Part shown: positions 39,452 through 47,659 of the stretch, piece by piece | Numbering within the stretch: position 1 is the stretch's first letter | Layout of the letters: each line of letters opens with the position of its first letter | NCBI RefSeq assembly: GCF_000153045.1 | Contig: NZ_CH724160.1 | Span: forward strand, 186,001 to 250,000 | Source of the DNA: Synechococcus sp. WH 5701 | GTDB taxonomy: Bacteria; Cyanobacteriota; Cyanobacteriia; PCC-6307; Cyanobiaceae | Length of the DNA: 64,000 bases | Direction: 5' to 3' | Program-made: the position numbers and the translations under genes | Notes under the pieces: generated by a model | What the model was told of the DNA's origin: nothing | Database searches by the model: none | Seen by the model: the letters and a program-made list of their open reading frames with translations, nothing else

Positions 39452-39964
39452 CTATCGCCAGGCCGCGGTGAGCTTCCGGGCCTGATCCACCAGCTCCTCC
39501 ACCTGCCGCTGGGGCGCCGCGGCCCGCTCGCCCGAGGCCACGGCCCGGTACAGGTCGGCCACCCTCCAGGCTTCGCTGGCGGGGTCATCCCCATGGCGGG
39601 GAATCAGATGAACATGCAGGTGCCGGGCCCCTTCCCCGAAAGCGATCACATACACCCGCCCACAGCCGGTGAGCGTGCGCACCAGGGCGCTGCAGCGCTG
39701 CAGCATCGGACCGAAGGCCGCGGCCTCGTCCGGCTGGAAGTCGATCGGACCGCCGAGATGGCGGCGAGCATCCAGCAGCAGCCAGCCCGCCAGAGGGGCG
39801 GGGCGGGGGTGATGGCGCAACAGCCATGGGCCCTGGCGGAGGATTTCGTCGCGGGCCGCCGCCTCCCCATCGCCGTGGAGGCGACAGATGCCGCAAGGGG
39901 CCTCGCCGCTTGGCTGCCCGGAGCCCTCCTGCGAAGCTGCGCTCAGCCGCGGGTCGCTCATCAC
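39452..39964 (-). CDS. HIT domain protein
   Basis: Histidine-triad family nucleotide hydrolase/transferase-like protein, 170 residues. The triad ARHLHVHLIPRHG (HxHxH) is at about residues 112-124. An N-terminal CGICRLHGDG resembles a zinc-binding start, and PLAGWLLLDARRHLGGPIDF is the usual first strand-helix. Substrate unknown. The start (two adjacent ATG codons at 39964 and 39961) lies 19 bases inside the minus strand from the divergent glycosyltransferase. Confidence 0.85.
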   Translation of the reverse strand: MMSDPRLSAASQEGSGQPSGEAPCGICRLHGDGEAAARDEILRQGPWLLRHHPRPAPLAGWLLLDARRHLGGPIDFQPDEAAAFGPMLQRCSALVRTLTGCGRVYVIAFGEGARHLHVHLIPRHGDDPASEAWRVADLYRAVASGERAAAPQRQVEELVDQARKLTAAWR

Positions 39965-39983
39965 TGCCGTTCCTCCCGGTTTC

Positions 39984-40898
39984 GTGCCCGTGGTGCTCAG
40001 CGTGGCTTACCACAGCCTCGACGCCCTGCAGCAACTGGGGCGCGATCTGGCCCGCCAGAGCCTGCTCCCGTTCTGCTGGCTGGTGGTCGACAACAGCCCT
40101 GAGTCGGCGCCGCTTCGGCCCGGCGACCTCACCGCGGCTGGCGACCTTCAGCTGGAACTGGTGACGGGGCGTGAAGGGGATGGCTTCGGGGCGGGCTGCA
40201 ACCGGGGCTTCGAGCACCTGGCCCGCCGGGGCTGGGGGGGCTGGATCTGGCTGCTCAATCCCGACACCGCCCTGCCAGCCGGAGATGAACTGGAGCGGCT
40301 GAGCCTGGCCCTGGCGCAGCTGCCGCCCCGGGCGCTGCTGGGCACCGCCGTGCGCAGCGAAAGCGGCGAGCTCGAACCCAGCGGTGGCTGGATCGATCCC
40401 GGCCTCGACTTCCGCCGCCGCCGGGTGGGTGAGGCCGCCCTGGCCAAGGCCGTCTCTGCCGGCTCCGGGGGCGGAACGGTGCAGCTCGACTGGCTGAGCG
40501 GCTGCAGCCTGGTGATCCGGCCCAGCGCCCACATCCCGCCCGCCCGCTTCGATCCCGCCTTCCCCCTCTATTACGAGGACATGGACCTCTGCCTGCGGTT
40601 GGCGGCGTCGGGCGCCCCGGTGCTGTGGTGGCCGGTGCTGGCGGTGACCCATCAGCGCGGCGCGGGCAGCCGGACCCCCAGCGAACGGCGCCAGCAGCTG
40701 TCGACGCTGAGTTATCTGCGCTTCCTGCGCCGCCACCGGCCCGGCTGGGTGCTCGCCCTGCGCAGCCTGCGGCTGCTGCTCATGACACTGGTGCGGCTGC
40801 CGGGGCGGCCGAAACGCGGCTGGGCGACGCTGGTGGCGATGGCAGAAGCCATGGCTCCCTTCCCCCGCGCCGATCCGGCGGTGTCCCCAAGACGATGA
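39984..40898 (+). CDS. GT2 family glycosyltransferase
   Basis: Rhamnosyltransferase-like inverting glycosyltransferase of about 304 residues. I take the GTG at 39984 (VPVVLSVAYHSLDALQQL) as start; the frame is open to 39888, where it overlaps the divergent HIT gene. The GT-A fold shows FCWLVVDNSPES, GDGFGAGCNRGFEHLARRG, the metal-binding LLNPDTALPAG, LDWLSGCSLVIRPSA and the acidic FPLYYEDMDLCLRLAASG (catalytic-base region). No membrane anchor. Its stop overlaps the next gene's start by ATGA. Confidence 0.88.
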   Translation: MPVVLSVAYHSLDALQQLGRDLARQSLLPFCWLVVDNSPESAPLRPGDLTAAGDLQLELVTGREGDGFGAGCNRGFEHLARRGWGGWIWLLNPDTALPAGDELERLSLALAQLPPRALLGTAVRSESGELEPSGGWIDPGLDFRRRRVGEAALAKAVSAGSGGGTVQLDWLSGCSLVIRPSAHIPPARFDPAFPLYYEDMDLCLRLAASGAPVLWWPVLAVTHQRGAGSRTPSERRQQLSTLSYLRFLRRHRPGWVLALRSLRLLLMTLVRLPGRPKRGWATLVAMAEAMAPFPRADPAVSPRR

Positions 40899-41971
40899 GT
40901 GCGGCGATGCCCCTGGCCCTGTTCAACGGCAGCTACCTGGGCGGGCGGCCCACCGGCATCGGCGTGGTGGCCCGGGAACTGGTGGCGGCCCTGGATCCGG
41001 GCTTGGTGCCACTGCTGGATCCCTGCGGCGGCGATCGCCCCGGCAGCCTGGCCATTCCCGCCAATCTCTCGCCCGAGCACGGCCGCGCCGGCCACCTGCG
41101 CCGGCTGCTCTGGACCCAGTGGGAGCTGCCGAAACTGCTGCGCCGCAGCGGGGCGCCGCTGCTGCTTTCGCCCCTGCCGGAAGCCCCCCTGGGGCGGGGG
41201 GTGCGCTCGCTGGTGCTCGCTCACGACCTGCTGCCCCTGCGCTATCCGCAGCTCACCCCGCTGCTGGCGTACCACCTGGCCTACGTGCCGCTGGTGCTGC
41301 ACCAGGCGGTGCGGGTGCTCTGCAACTCCGAAGCCACGGCCCGGGAGGTGCACCAGCGCCTGGGGGTGCCTGCGAAACGGCTGGTGCCGATCCGGCTGGG
41401 ATTCAGCCCGGGGCTGCTGCGGCCCCTGGGGCTGAAGCGGCAGCCGTTTTTTCTGGTGCTCGGCCGCCACGACCCCCACAAGAATCTGGAGCGGGTGCTG
41501 CGGGCCTTCGCGGGGCTGCGCGACCGCGACCACCGCCTGGCCCTGGTGGGCCCCCAGGATCCCCGCTACACCCCCCGGCTAAGGCGCCTGGCCAGCGAGC
41601 TGGGCATCGCCGGCCGCTGCGACTGGAGCAACTGGGTAAGCGACCAGGATCGGCTGGACCTGCTCAACCGCTGCCGCGGGTTGGTGATGGCGAGCCTCTG
41701 GGAGGGCTTCGGGCTGCCGGCCCTGGAGGGGATGGCCTGCGGCGCCCCCGTGATCGCCGCCGAGGCCGGGGCCCTGCCGGAGGTGGTGGGAGAGGCGGCC
41801 CTGCGGGTGGATCCCCGCCAGGTGGGCGCGATCGGGGCGGCGATGGAGGCCCTGATCCAGCAGCCGTCTCTGGCCGCCCAGCTGGGGGAGGCGGGCCTGC
41901 TGCAGGCCGCCCGCTTCCGCTGGGCGGACACCGGCCGCGCGGTGGAGGACCTGCTGCGGCAGCTGGCCTGA
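40895..41971 (+). CDS. GT4 family glycosyltransferase
   Basis: GT-B retaining glycosyltransferase of 358 residues, translationally coupled to the preceding GT2 (ATGA). Visible: GSYLGGRPTGIGVVARELVA at the start, VLAHDLLPLRYPQLTPL, LCNSEATAREVHQRLGVPAK, FFLVLGRHDPHKNLERVLRA, and the E-x7-E motif in WEGFGLPALEGMACGAPVIA. Mannosyl- and related transferases of surface polymers have this shape. The donor sugar cannot be told. Confidence 0.9.
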   Translation: MSAAMPLALFNGSYLGGRPTGIGVVARELVAALDPGLVPLLDPCGGDRPGSLAIPANLSPEHGRAGHLRRLLWTQWELPKLLRRSGAPLLLSPLPEAPLGRGVRSLVLAHDLLPLRYPQLTPLLAYHLAYVPLVLHQAVRVLCNSEATAREVHQRLGVPAKRLVPIRLGFSPGLLRPLGLKRQPFFLVLGRHDPHKNLERVLRAFAGLRDRDHRLALVGPQDPRYTPRLRRLASELGIAGRCDWSNWVSDQDRLDLLNRCRGLVMASLWEGFGLPALEGMACGAPVIAAEAGALPEVVGEAALRVDPRQVGAIGAAMEALIQQPSLAAQLGEAGLLQAARFRWADTGRAVEDLLRQLA

Positions 41972-41982
41972 GCCGAGCCGGA

Positions 41983-42867
41983 TCAGACCAGACTCACCGC
42001 CTGATTCCGGCTGGCCAGGCGAGTCACCAAGCCGCGCAGGTGGGGATCGCAGCTGGTCGGCAGGGCCACCAGCAGTGGCGATCCGGCCGGACGCAGGGCC
42101 AGAGCCGCCAAGAGGGCCATGCTCTCCCCCACCACGATCAAGCCGGAGCAGCGGGCGATGCGCTGCTCGAGCGCGATCAGGGCTTCACTCCCCTCTGGGG
42201 TGGCTGTACACGGCAACCGCCAGGATCGTTTCGAGCGCACCGGGTGGGGCAGCACCAGCCAGGGCCGGGGCAGTCGCTCCGCTGTGGCCATCAGCCGCTC
42301 CACCCCGGGGGAATCCACGATCAAGGTGCCCGGCGTTACGCCGACCGGGGGGGCAACGGACAACGGAATGGGACACGGGGCGGCCAGGTAGAGCGGCCCG
42401 AGCTCCAGCACATGGAAGCGCTCGCACCAGGGGGCCCGGCCATCACGCTGGTCCGAGAAGAGGGCCAGCGGGGTTCCCAGTGGGAAACGGCCGGGATCGA
42501 GGGCCCGGGGCTGGGCGCGGTACTGATCGAGGCCGTCATCGAGCAGGAGCAGGCGGGGACAACGACCCACCAGCCAACGCAGGGCGCGGCCCGCGCCACG
42601 CAGGTGGGGCAGACGCACTTCGCCCACGAGCCCGAGAGTGGTGAACAGGGCCAGGGCCACCATCACCGTCGGCTGGATCCGCAGACGCAGGGGCCAGAGC
42701 TGCCGGTCGTCGGGCTCCAGGCGTAGGCGGCTGCCTTCGAGCACCAGCACCTGCAGCACGGGCATGGCCCACGTCCGCCGCACCCATGGTTCCGGCGCCG
42801 CCCCCCGCCGCAGGCGCCGTGCGGCCTCGAGGTGGATCGCGTTGAAGACGAAAGTGAGCCGGATCAC
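41983..42867 (-). CDS. putative sialyltransferase-like protein (DDG and HP motifs)
   Basis: A 294-residue protein without a family I can name firmly. The GTG start overlaps the upstream stop (GTGA). It opens IRLTFVFNAIHLEAARRLRR and contains LLLLDDGLDQYR, a D/E-D/E-G motif, and LVLPHPVRSKRSW, an HP motif, then LIVVGESMALLAALALRPAG. This set is known from bacterial sialyltransferases of GT38/GT52/GT80 and capsule polysialyltransferases. A KDO or other nonulosonate transferase would fit the neighbouring kds genes, but this is inference. No signal peptide is seen. Confidence 0.6.
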   Translation of the reverse strand: MIRLTFVFNAIHLEAARRLRRGAAPEPWVRRTWAMPVLQVLVLEGSRLRLEPDDRQLWPLRLRIQPTVMVALALFTTLGLVGEVRLPHLRGAGRALRWLVGRCPRLLLLDDGLDQYRAQPRALDPGRFPLGTPLALFSDQRDGRAPWCERFHVLELGPLYLAAPCPIPLSVAPPVGVTPGTLIVDSPGVERLMATAERLPRPWLVLPHPVRSKRSWRLPCTATPEGSEALIALEQRIARCSGLIVVGESMALLAALALRPAGSPLLVALPTSCDPHLRGLVTRLASRNQAVSLV

Positions 42868-43877
42868 AGCGGCCGCCCGGCCACCCGTTTCATCCCCTGC
42901 AGGCGGCCCCGGCCGAGCGAGAGCAGCCAGACCGGCAGCTCCAGCAGCCGCCGGCCCGTGTGCCAATGGAGGCGATGCCACCAGCGCACCGGCCAGACCC
43001 CGTGGCGATCTCGGGGCACCAGCTTGATCGGCAGCCGCTCCAGAAAGATGTCGGGGATGGCCAGAAAGCAGCCCCAGAAAGCCATGCGCCGGGCGTGATC
43101 GATCTCATCGGCGGTGTCCGCCGGGGGCTTCGGCAGGCTGCCCGGCTCCAGGCGCCAGAGACCAGGCTGGATCTCTTGATAACGGGACCGGCGGCTGGCG
43201 GCGCCCCAGGGGCAGTGGGCCGCCACCAGGCGGTTGCCGAGACGGGAGGCCCGCATCGTGGCCAGGCCGAGGCTGTGGCGCAGACTGCCGCGGCCATTCG
43301 CCCGCGGCTGGCCCATGCGCTCCTCGTTGGAGTGGGTGATCACCCCGATCGAGGCGAAGGGGATCTCCCCCAGGGACCAACCCTGCTGGAAGGTCAGGCG
43401 CCCGCGCAGGTCCTTGTCCTCGAAGCCCCAGCCACGCATGCACTCGTTGAAGCCTCCCACTGCCTCGAAACGCTCGCGGGTCATCAGGAACTGGCCATAG
43501 CGACCCTCGGTGCCGCTTCCGACCCAGAGGGGGCCATCCGCCAGCAACTCCTCCGGATCGAAGCCGGCCGTGGGCCAGCAGTCGGCGTCCATGCGGATCA
43601 ACCAATCTCCCCGGGCCTGGGCGAGGGCGAAGTTGTAGGCGCGGGAGGGGTTCCAGCGCCTCTCACCCTCGACGCGCAGGAGACGAAGGCGCCCATCGGG
43701 CGGCAGATCGGAGCGGCGCAGGGGCTCATCGCTGCTCCAATCCACCACCAGGTGCTCCTCGTGGTGGGGCCAGGCAGCCACCGCAGCGGCGGAGCGCAGC
43801 AGGTGCTCTTGCCGGTTCATGCAGACGGTGACCAGGCTGAGGGAGGGGATCGCGCCCACGGGCGATGGCACGCTCAA
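42864..43877 (-). CDS. GT2/GT7-like glycosyltransferase, tandem paralog A
   Basis: A 337-residue glycosyltransferase paralogous to the next gene upstream. From the TTG at 43877 it reads LSVPSPVGAIPSLSLVTVCM, then HEEHLVVDWSSDEPLRR, LLRVEGERRWNPSRAYNFAL, IRMDADCWPTAGFD with the DxD, GFNECMRGWGFEDKDLRGRL (galactosyltransferase C-terminal type) and a C-terminal WPVRWWHRLHWHTGRRLLEL. The same spacing from TTG to VTVCMNR as in the paralog (22 residues) supports this start. Likely acts in surface-polysaccharide assembly. Confidence 0.85.
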   Translation of the reverse strand: MSVPSPVGAIPSLSLVTVCMNRQEHLLRSAAAVAAWPHHEEHLVVDWSSDEPLRRSDLPPDGRLRLLRVEGERRWNPSRAYNFALAQARGDWLIRMDADCWPTAGFDPEELLADGPLWVGSGTEGRYGQFLMTRERFEAVGGFNECMRGWGFEDKDLRGRLTFQQGWSLGEIPFASIGVITHSNEERMGQPRANGRGSLRHSLGLATMRASRLGNRLVAAHCPWGAASRRSRYQEIQPGLWRLEPGSLPKPPADTADEIDHARRMAFWGCFLAIPDIFLERLPIKLVPRDRHGVWPVRWWHRLHWHTGRRLLELPVWLLSLGRGRLQGMKRVAGRPL

Positions 43878-43891
43878 TGTACGGACGGGAT

Positions 43892-44950
43892 TCAGCGGCG
43901 TTCCCGCCGCTGCCGGGCCCATTGGAGGGCCTCGCGCACCAGGGCCAGGGCGAACACAGGCAGTTGCAGCAGCTGGCGACAGCTGAGCCAGTAGAGGCGA
44001 TGCCACCAGCGCACCGGCCAGGGTCCGCCCCGCGCCGGGGGCACCAGGGGGTAAGGCATCTGCTCGAGGAACACCTCCGGAATCGCCAGGAAGGTGCCCC
44101 AGAAGGTCATGCGCCGGGCGTTCTCCACCTCCTCCTGCAGTGCCGGGGAGGGGCGGGGGAGGCTGCCTGGCTCCAGCCGCCACACCCCCGGGGCCTGCTC
44201 CCCATAGCGGGAGGCCCGCGAACGCCGTCCCCAGGGGTGCTGGGCCGCCAGCAACCGGTTGGCCAGGCGTGAGGCCCGCATGGCGGCAAACCCCTGGGAG
44301 CGCCGCAGCCCAAATGGGCCAGCGGCCGCGGCCTGCTCGGCCCGCTCCTGATCGGAGTGGGGGATCACCTCCAGCCAGTCGGAGGGGATTCGGGCCGGCT
44401 CCACCCCGAGCCGCTGCACCAGCCGCGCCGCCAGGTCCTTGTCGTCGAAGCCGTAGCCCACCAGCACTTCGTTGTAGCCACCCACGGCCGTCAGCAGGGA
44501 GCGGGCCATCAGAACCTGACCCTTGCGGCCCTCGGGGCCACTGCCAAGGGCGCAGAGAATTGACTGGTCGCCGTCCTCCAGAGCGGTGTCAGGGGCTTCG
44601 AGGGCCACCCTCAGCCCGGCGGCGGCGGGATCGAAGCGCTCACTCGGCCAGCAATCCGCATCAAGCTTCAGCAACAGGGAGCCCCGGGCCTGGGCAATGG
44701 CGAAGTTGTAGGCACGGCAGAGGTTCCAGCGCCTCTCCCCCTCGACGCGCAGCAGCCTCAGACGGGGATCGTCGGGCAGGTCCTCGCGGCGCAGGGGCTC
44801 GGCGCTGCTCCAGTCCACGATCAGGTGTTCCTGGTGGTGGGGCCAGCGGCTGAGGGCGGCGGCCGAGTGCAGCAGGTGGTGGCGGCGGTTCATGCAGACC
44901 GTCACCACGCTCAGCCCCGGCACCGTCGGCTGCGTTGCGCGCGCTGTCAA
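43892..44950 (-). CDS. GT2/GT7-like glycosyltransferase, tandem paralog B
   Basis: A 352-residue paralog of the preceding gene. It shares LSVVTVCMNRRHHLLHSAAA, QEHLIVDWSSAEPLRRED, RLLRVEGERRWNLCRAYNFA, LKLDADCWPSERFD, VGGYNEVLVGYGFDDKDLAA and WPVRWWHRLYWLSCRQLLQL. A 12-15-residue extra segment (VALEAPDTALEDGDQS) distinguishes it. The TTG at 44950 is 4 bases downstream of the GT8-like gene's stop. The pair probably arose by local duplication and then diverged in substrate. Confidence 0.85.
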   Translation of the reverse strand: MTARATQPTVPGLSVVTVCMNRRHHLLHSAAALSRWPHHQEHLIVDWSSAEPLRREDLPDDPRLRLLRVEGERRWNLCRAYNFAIAQARGSLLLKLDADCWPSERFDPAAAGLRVALEAPDTALEDGDQSILCALGSGPEGRKGQVLMARSLLTAVGGYNEVLVGYGFDDKDLAARLVQRLGVEPARIPSDWLEVIPHSDQERAEQAAAAGPFGLRRSQGFAAMRASRLANRLLAAQHPWGRRSRASRYGEQAPGVWRLEPGSLPRPSPALQEEVENARRMTFWGTFLAIPEVFLEQMPYPLVPPARGGPWPVRWWHRLYWLSCRQLLQLPVFALALVREALQWARQRRERR

Positions 44951-44954
44951 CGGG

Positions 44955-45707
44955 TCAGTCCCAGAGCTTGAGGGCGTCGTCGCGGGCGGAGAACCATTCC
45001 GCCGCCAGCGGACCACCCATGGTGCGCTGCTCCCGGAACCAGGGCCCCCCCAGGGTCCAGTGCAGCAGGGTGGGGCCTCCTTCGGCAACTGCGGCCGTCG
45101 GGGCGGCCTGGACGTCCACCAGATGGTTCCAGCGGCCGTCGAGGCCGCCGATCTCGTGGTCGCCGGCCAGCCAGTGGAAGCGGTGCAGCTCCAGGCCGCT
45201 GGCGCTGTTCACGTAGTCGGGGGTGAGCGCCTGGCAACGGTCGCAATTGAGCAGCATCAGGGAGCTCCAGTTCTTCTTCGGGTAGGCGCTCTGCACCTCA
45301 CCAAGGAATTTCACGGTTTCCGCCGGCACATGCTCGTGCTGCACACACATCAGGGCGTAATCATCGCTGCGCTCGGCCCAGAGCTCGGCGATATCGCCGC
45401 GGCAGAGCATGTCGCAGTCCATGAAGATGGCCCAGCCTTGATAGCCCATCAGGGCGGGCACCAGGAAGCGGGTGAAGGAGAAGGCCGTGCTCTGCTTGGG
45501 ATCCCGCTCCCGCCGGTAGAGACCCTGCCGCTCCAGCTGGGGAGTCACCAGGGGTGTGATCGCCAGCGGTGCACTGCTGTGCTGGTACAGGCTGTCGATC
45601 AGAACCGTGGTGGCGGCCCGCTCGCGCGGATCGTAGCCGATGAAGATGGGGATCGGGCTGGGATTTTCGATGAAAGAGGAGGACTGTTCCATCGGGGCCG
45701 ATCCCAT
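44955..45707 (-). CDS. GT8-like glycosyltransferase
   Basis: A 250-residue protein resembling small GT-A transferases. It has PIFIGYDPRERAATTVLIDS, QSTAFSFTRFLVPALMGYQG, WAIFMDCDMLCRGDIAELWA (the DxD), WSSLMLLNCDRCQALTPDY and HWTLGGPWFREQR near the end. No membrane anchor. The ATG at 45707 or a second at 45692 could be the start. It heads a run of four minus-strand glycosyltransferase-type genes with gaps or overlaps of only a few bases. Confidence 0.8.
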   Translation of the reverse strand: MGSAPMEQSSSFIENPSPIPIFIGYDPRERAATTVLIDSLYQHSSAPLAITPLVTPQLERQGLYRRERDPKQSTAFSFTRFLVPALMGYQGWAIFMDCDMLCRGDIAELWAERSDDYALMCVQHEHVPAETVKFLGEVQSAYPKKNWSSLMLLNCDRCQALTPDYVNSASGLELHRFHWLAGDHEIGGLDGRWNHLVDVQAAPTAAVAEGGPTLLHWTLGGPWFREQRTMGGPLAAEWFSARDDALKLWD

Positions 45708-45797
45708 CGGACATCACAAGGCAGTCAGAGTAAGGGCCGGGCTTCGATCGGCCTAGGCCAGATCAGCCTTGCGTCGTGAGGATGCTGGCCAGGGGCT

Positions 45798-47558
45798 TCA
45801 AAGGACGTTTCCATCACGGCAGCGGTTTCTGAAGGTCGAGAGCTTTCCGCCAAGAACGTCACGCAGGCGGCTGGAGTCGCCGTACAGCAGGACGCACGGC
45901 CCGGAACCATCCTTCGAGCATCCCAGCCGCCCCGAAGGCGGTCCATAGGCGGCGAGGACATCCTTGGCCTCGATGAGGCTGGGTTCCTCCTTGTCGACCC
46001 TCAGATACACGAAGCTAAAGTCCACAATCCGCGCCGGCAGAATCGCTTCATTGGCCTGCGAAGGTTCCACAAGGAACGCCTCCCGATTGTGCGCCCAGAG
46101 ATCGGGTTCACCGTCCTTGTTGATGGGCTGCACTTCAACGCTGCCACGGGAGATCACCGTGAGATGGGCACCCCAGAAGTCGGAGAGGCCCCTGTGATGC
46201 CCAAGGGAGGCCAACCGTTCCAGCATGACCCTGTCGCCTGAGTCGTACCGCAGCTGGAAGCGGGCAGCCAGAGCGGAAGAAGACACTTTCAACATGGCGT
46301 AGGCGATGGGCAGGGCGCAGAGAATGGCCATGAAGGCACCGAGGGATCGGATTCGCCGCGCCTTGGCCAGCGGAGAGGCCGTCGCCGTTCCGCGCCACTG
46401 CCTGGCTGTGGCTGCGGACGCGAGCATCGCGATCATGACAAGCAGCAGGAAGGGCAGGCTGAGGAAGTAGCGCCGCGGTGTATCGGGAAGGAACCAGGTG
46501 TAGGCATAGGGACTCAGGGCCGACAGGGCGACGGCCAGAGCCACAGGCCCTTGGGCCGGGTCAGGGGAAGCCACACCCACAACAACTGCCTGCCTGGTTC
46601 GGTGGTGGGAGATCACGGCCCGAAGCAGCAGGATCAGGCCCAGGGCCGTGGCGAGGAGTACAACCGGCGAGCCCCGGTACTCCGCCAGCAGATTGCTGGC
46701 CGGAAAGACACTCAAACTCAACGTGCACTGCAGGTTGAAGGCGCGAGCAGCAATCACCCCGAGCAGGGCAGCCGCCAGCAGCGACACCTGGATGGTCCTG
46801 CCTCGGGTCCGAAGCCAATTCGGGACATGATCGGTGCGATCACCCCCCCCCCCGCTCCACGGGGAAGAGCGGAGCAGAACAAGCGTGAGCGCGATACACA
46901 CTGGAGCGACGGCCGTGAACAGCATCAGGACATTGGACAGGGTGCCGACCAGAACCAGTGCCACCAGAGCCGACACGGCAATGCGGGATCGCAATGTCGA
47001 TGCGCTCCTGACGATGACGGCAAGCAAGACCAGAGCCAGCAGGGTGTTGATGACGTTGCCGCCGTGGTGAACGGGGGTCAGGGTCAGTCCGACCGCTTCG
47101 CGATAGAGGGGGCTGACCTGAATCAGGACGAACGTTCCGAGCACAGTGAACAGCTGTGTCCTCCAGCGACTGAGGCTGGTGGTCAGGCCGATCAGCGCTC
47201 CCTGTACTCCCATCAGCAGGGAGGCCATGACAATGGCGTAGCCGGCCTGAAGACCATCGATGGCTTCCCGACCTGCCATCCCTTGGATCCCTGCCCTGAG
47301 GATCAGCAGATCCGGGAAGAAGCTGGGGATCCTGGCCAGCCGAAGCTCCTGGAGGCTGGCCACCCGGCCCTGAGCCAGCAACAGCAGCTGGGTGATCGGC
47401 GCCGAGCTGTCCGTGTTGAGAACAACCGCGCTGTCGTTCCAGATCGCCAGGACGATCCCGGCCGCCAGCCAGGCCAGCAGGAACACCAGATCGGCGGCAG
47501 CCTGGATGGCGATCGCGGTGGCCTCGGAGCGCGTCACTGGCCTTCGAAGCAAGGACAC
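45798..47558 (-). CDS. polytopic membrane protein with an in-frame G11 tract
   Basis: A 586-residue protein starting at a GTG, with about ten hydrophobic helices in the first 410 residues (for example AADLVFLLAWLAAGIVLAIW and VSALVALVLVGTLSNVLMLF) and a soluble C-terminal domain (RGSVEVQPINKDGEPDLWAH; PSGRLGCSKDGSGPCVLL). The layout resembles GT-C glycosyltransferases or glycan-assembly proteins, but I do not recognise the family. The loop SPWSGGGGDRTDH at about residues 232-244 is encoded by eleven consecutive G; a one-base change would stop translation almost at once. It lies 90 bases upstream of the GT8-like gene on the same strand. Confidence 0.75.
   Translation of the reverse strand: MSLLRRPVTRSEATAIAIQAAADLVFLLAWLAAGIVLAIWNDSAVVLNTDSSAPITQLLLLAQGRVASLQELRLARIPSFFPDLLILRAGIQGMAGREAIDGLQAGYAIVMASLLMGVQGALIGLTTSLSRWRTQLFTVLGTFVLIQVSPLYREAVGLTLTPVHHGGNVINTLLALVLLAVIVRSASTLRSRIAVSALVALVLVGTLSNVLMLFTAVAPVCIALTLVLLRSSPWSGGGGDRTDHVPNWLRTRGRTIQVSLLAAALLGVIAARAFNLQCTLSLSVFPASNLLAEYRGSPVVLLATALGLILLLRAVISHHRTRQAVVVGVASPDPAQGPVALAVALSALSPYAYTWFLPDTPRRYFLSLPFLLLVMIAMLASAATARQWRGTATASPLAKARRIRSLGAFMAILCALPIAYAMLKVSSSALAARFQLRYDSGDRVMLERLASLGHHRGLSDFWGAHLTVISRGSVEVQPINKDGEPDLWAHNREAFLVEPSQANEAILPARIVDFSFVYLRVDKEEPSLIEAKDVLAAYGPPSGRLGCSKDGSGPCVLLYGDSSRLRDVLGGKLSTFRNRCRDGNVL
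46843..46853. repeat. C11/G11 homopolymer tract inside the membrane-protein gene
   Basis: Eleven C on the plus strand, encoding Gly-Gly-Gly-Gly on the minus strand. It is the longest mononucleotide run I noticed; runs of 8-9 occur in cobS, cca, icd and the ABC transporter gene. In the minus-strand frame that sees one fewer G, a TGA follows the tract directly. Confidence 0.9.
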
Positions 47559-47659
47559 ACTCGGGCAGGCACTCGTCGAGGGCAGTCTTGTCCAAGCCCA
47601 GGTCAGGGAGCGGCGGGACTGGGCCCGGTGCGCCTTGAGGCGCCGATACAGTTCCTCTG

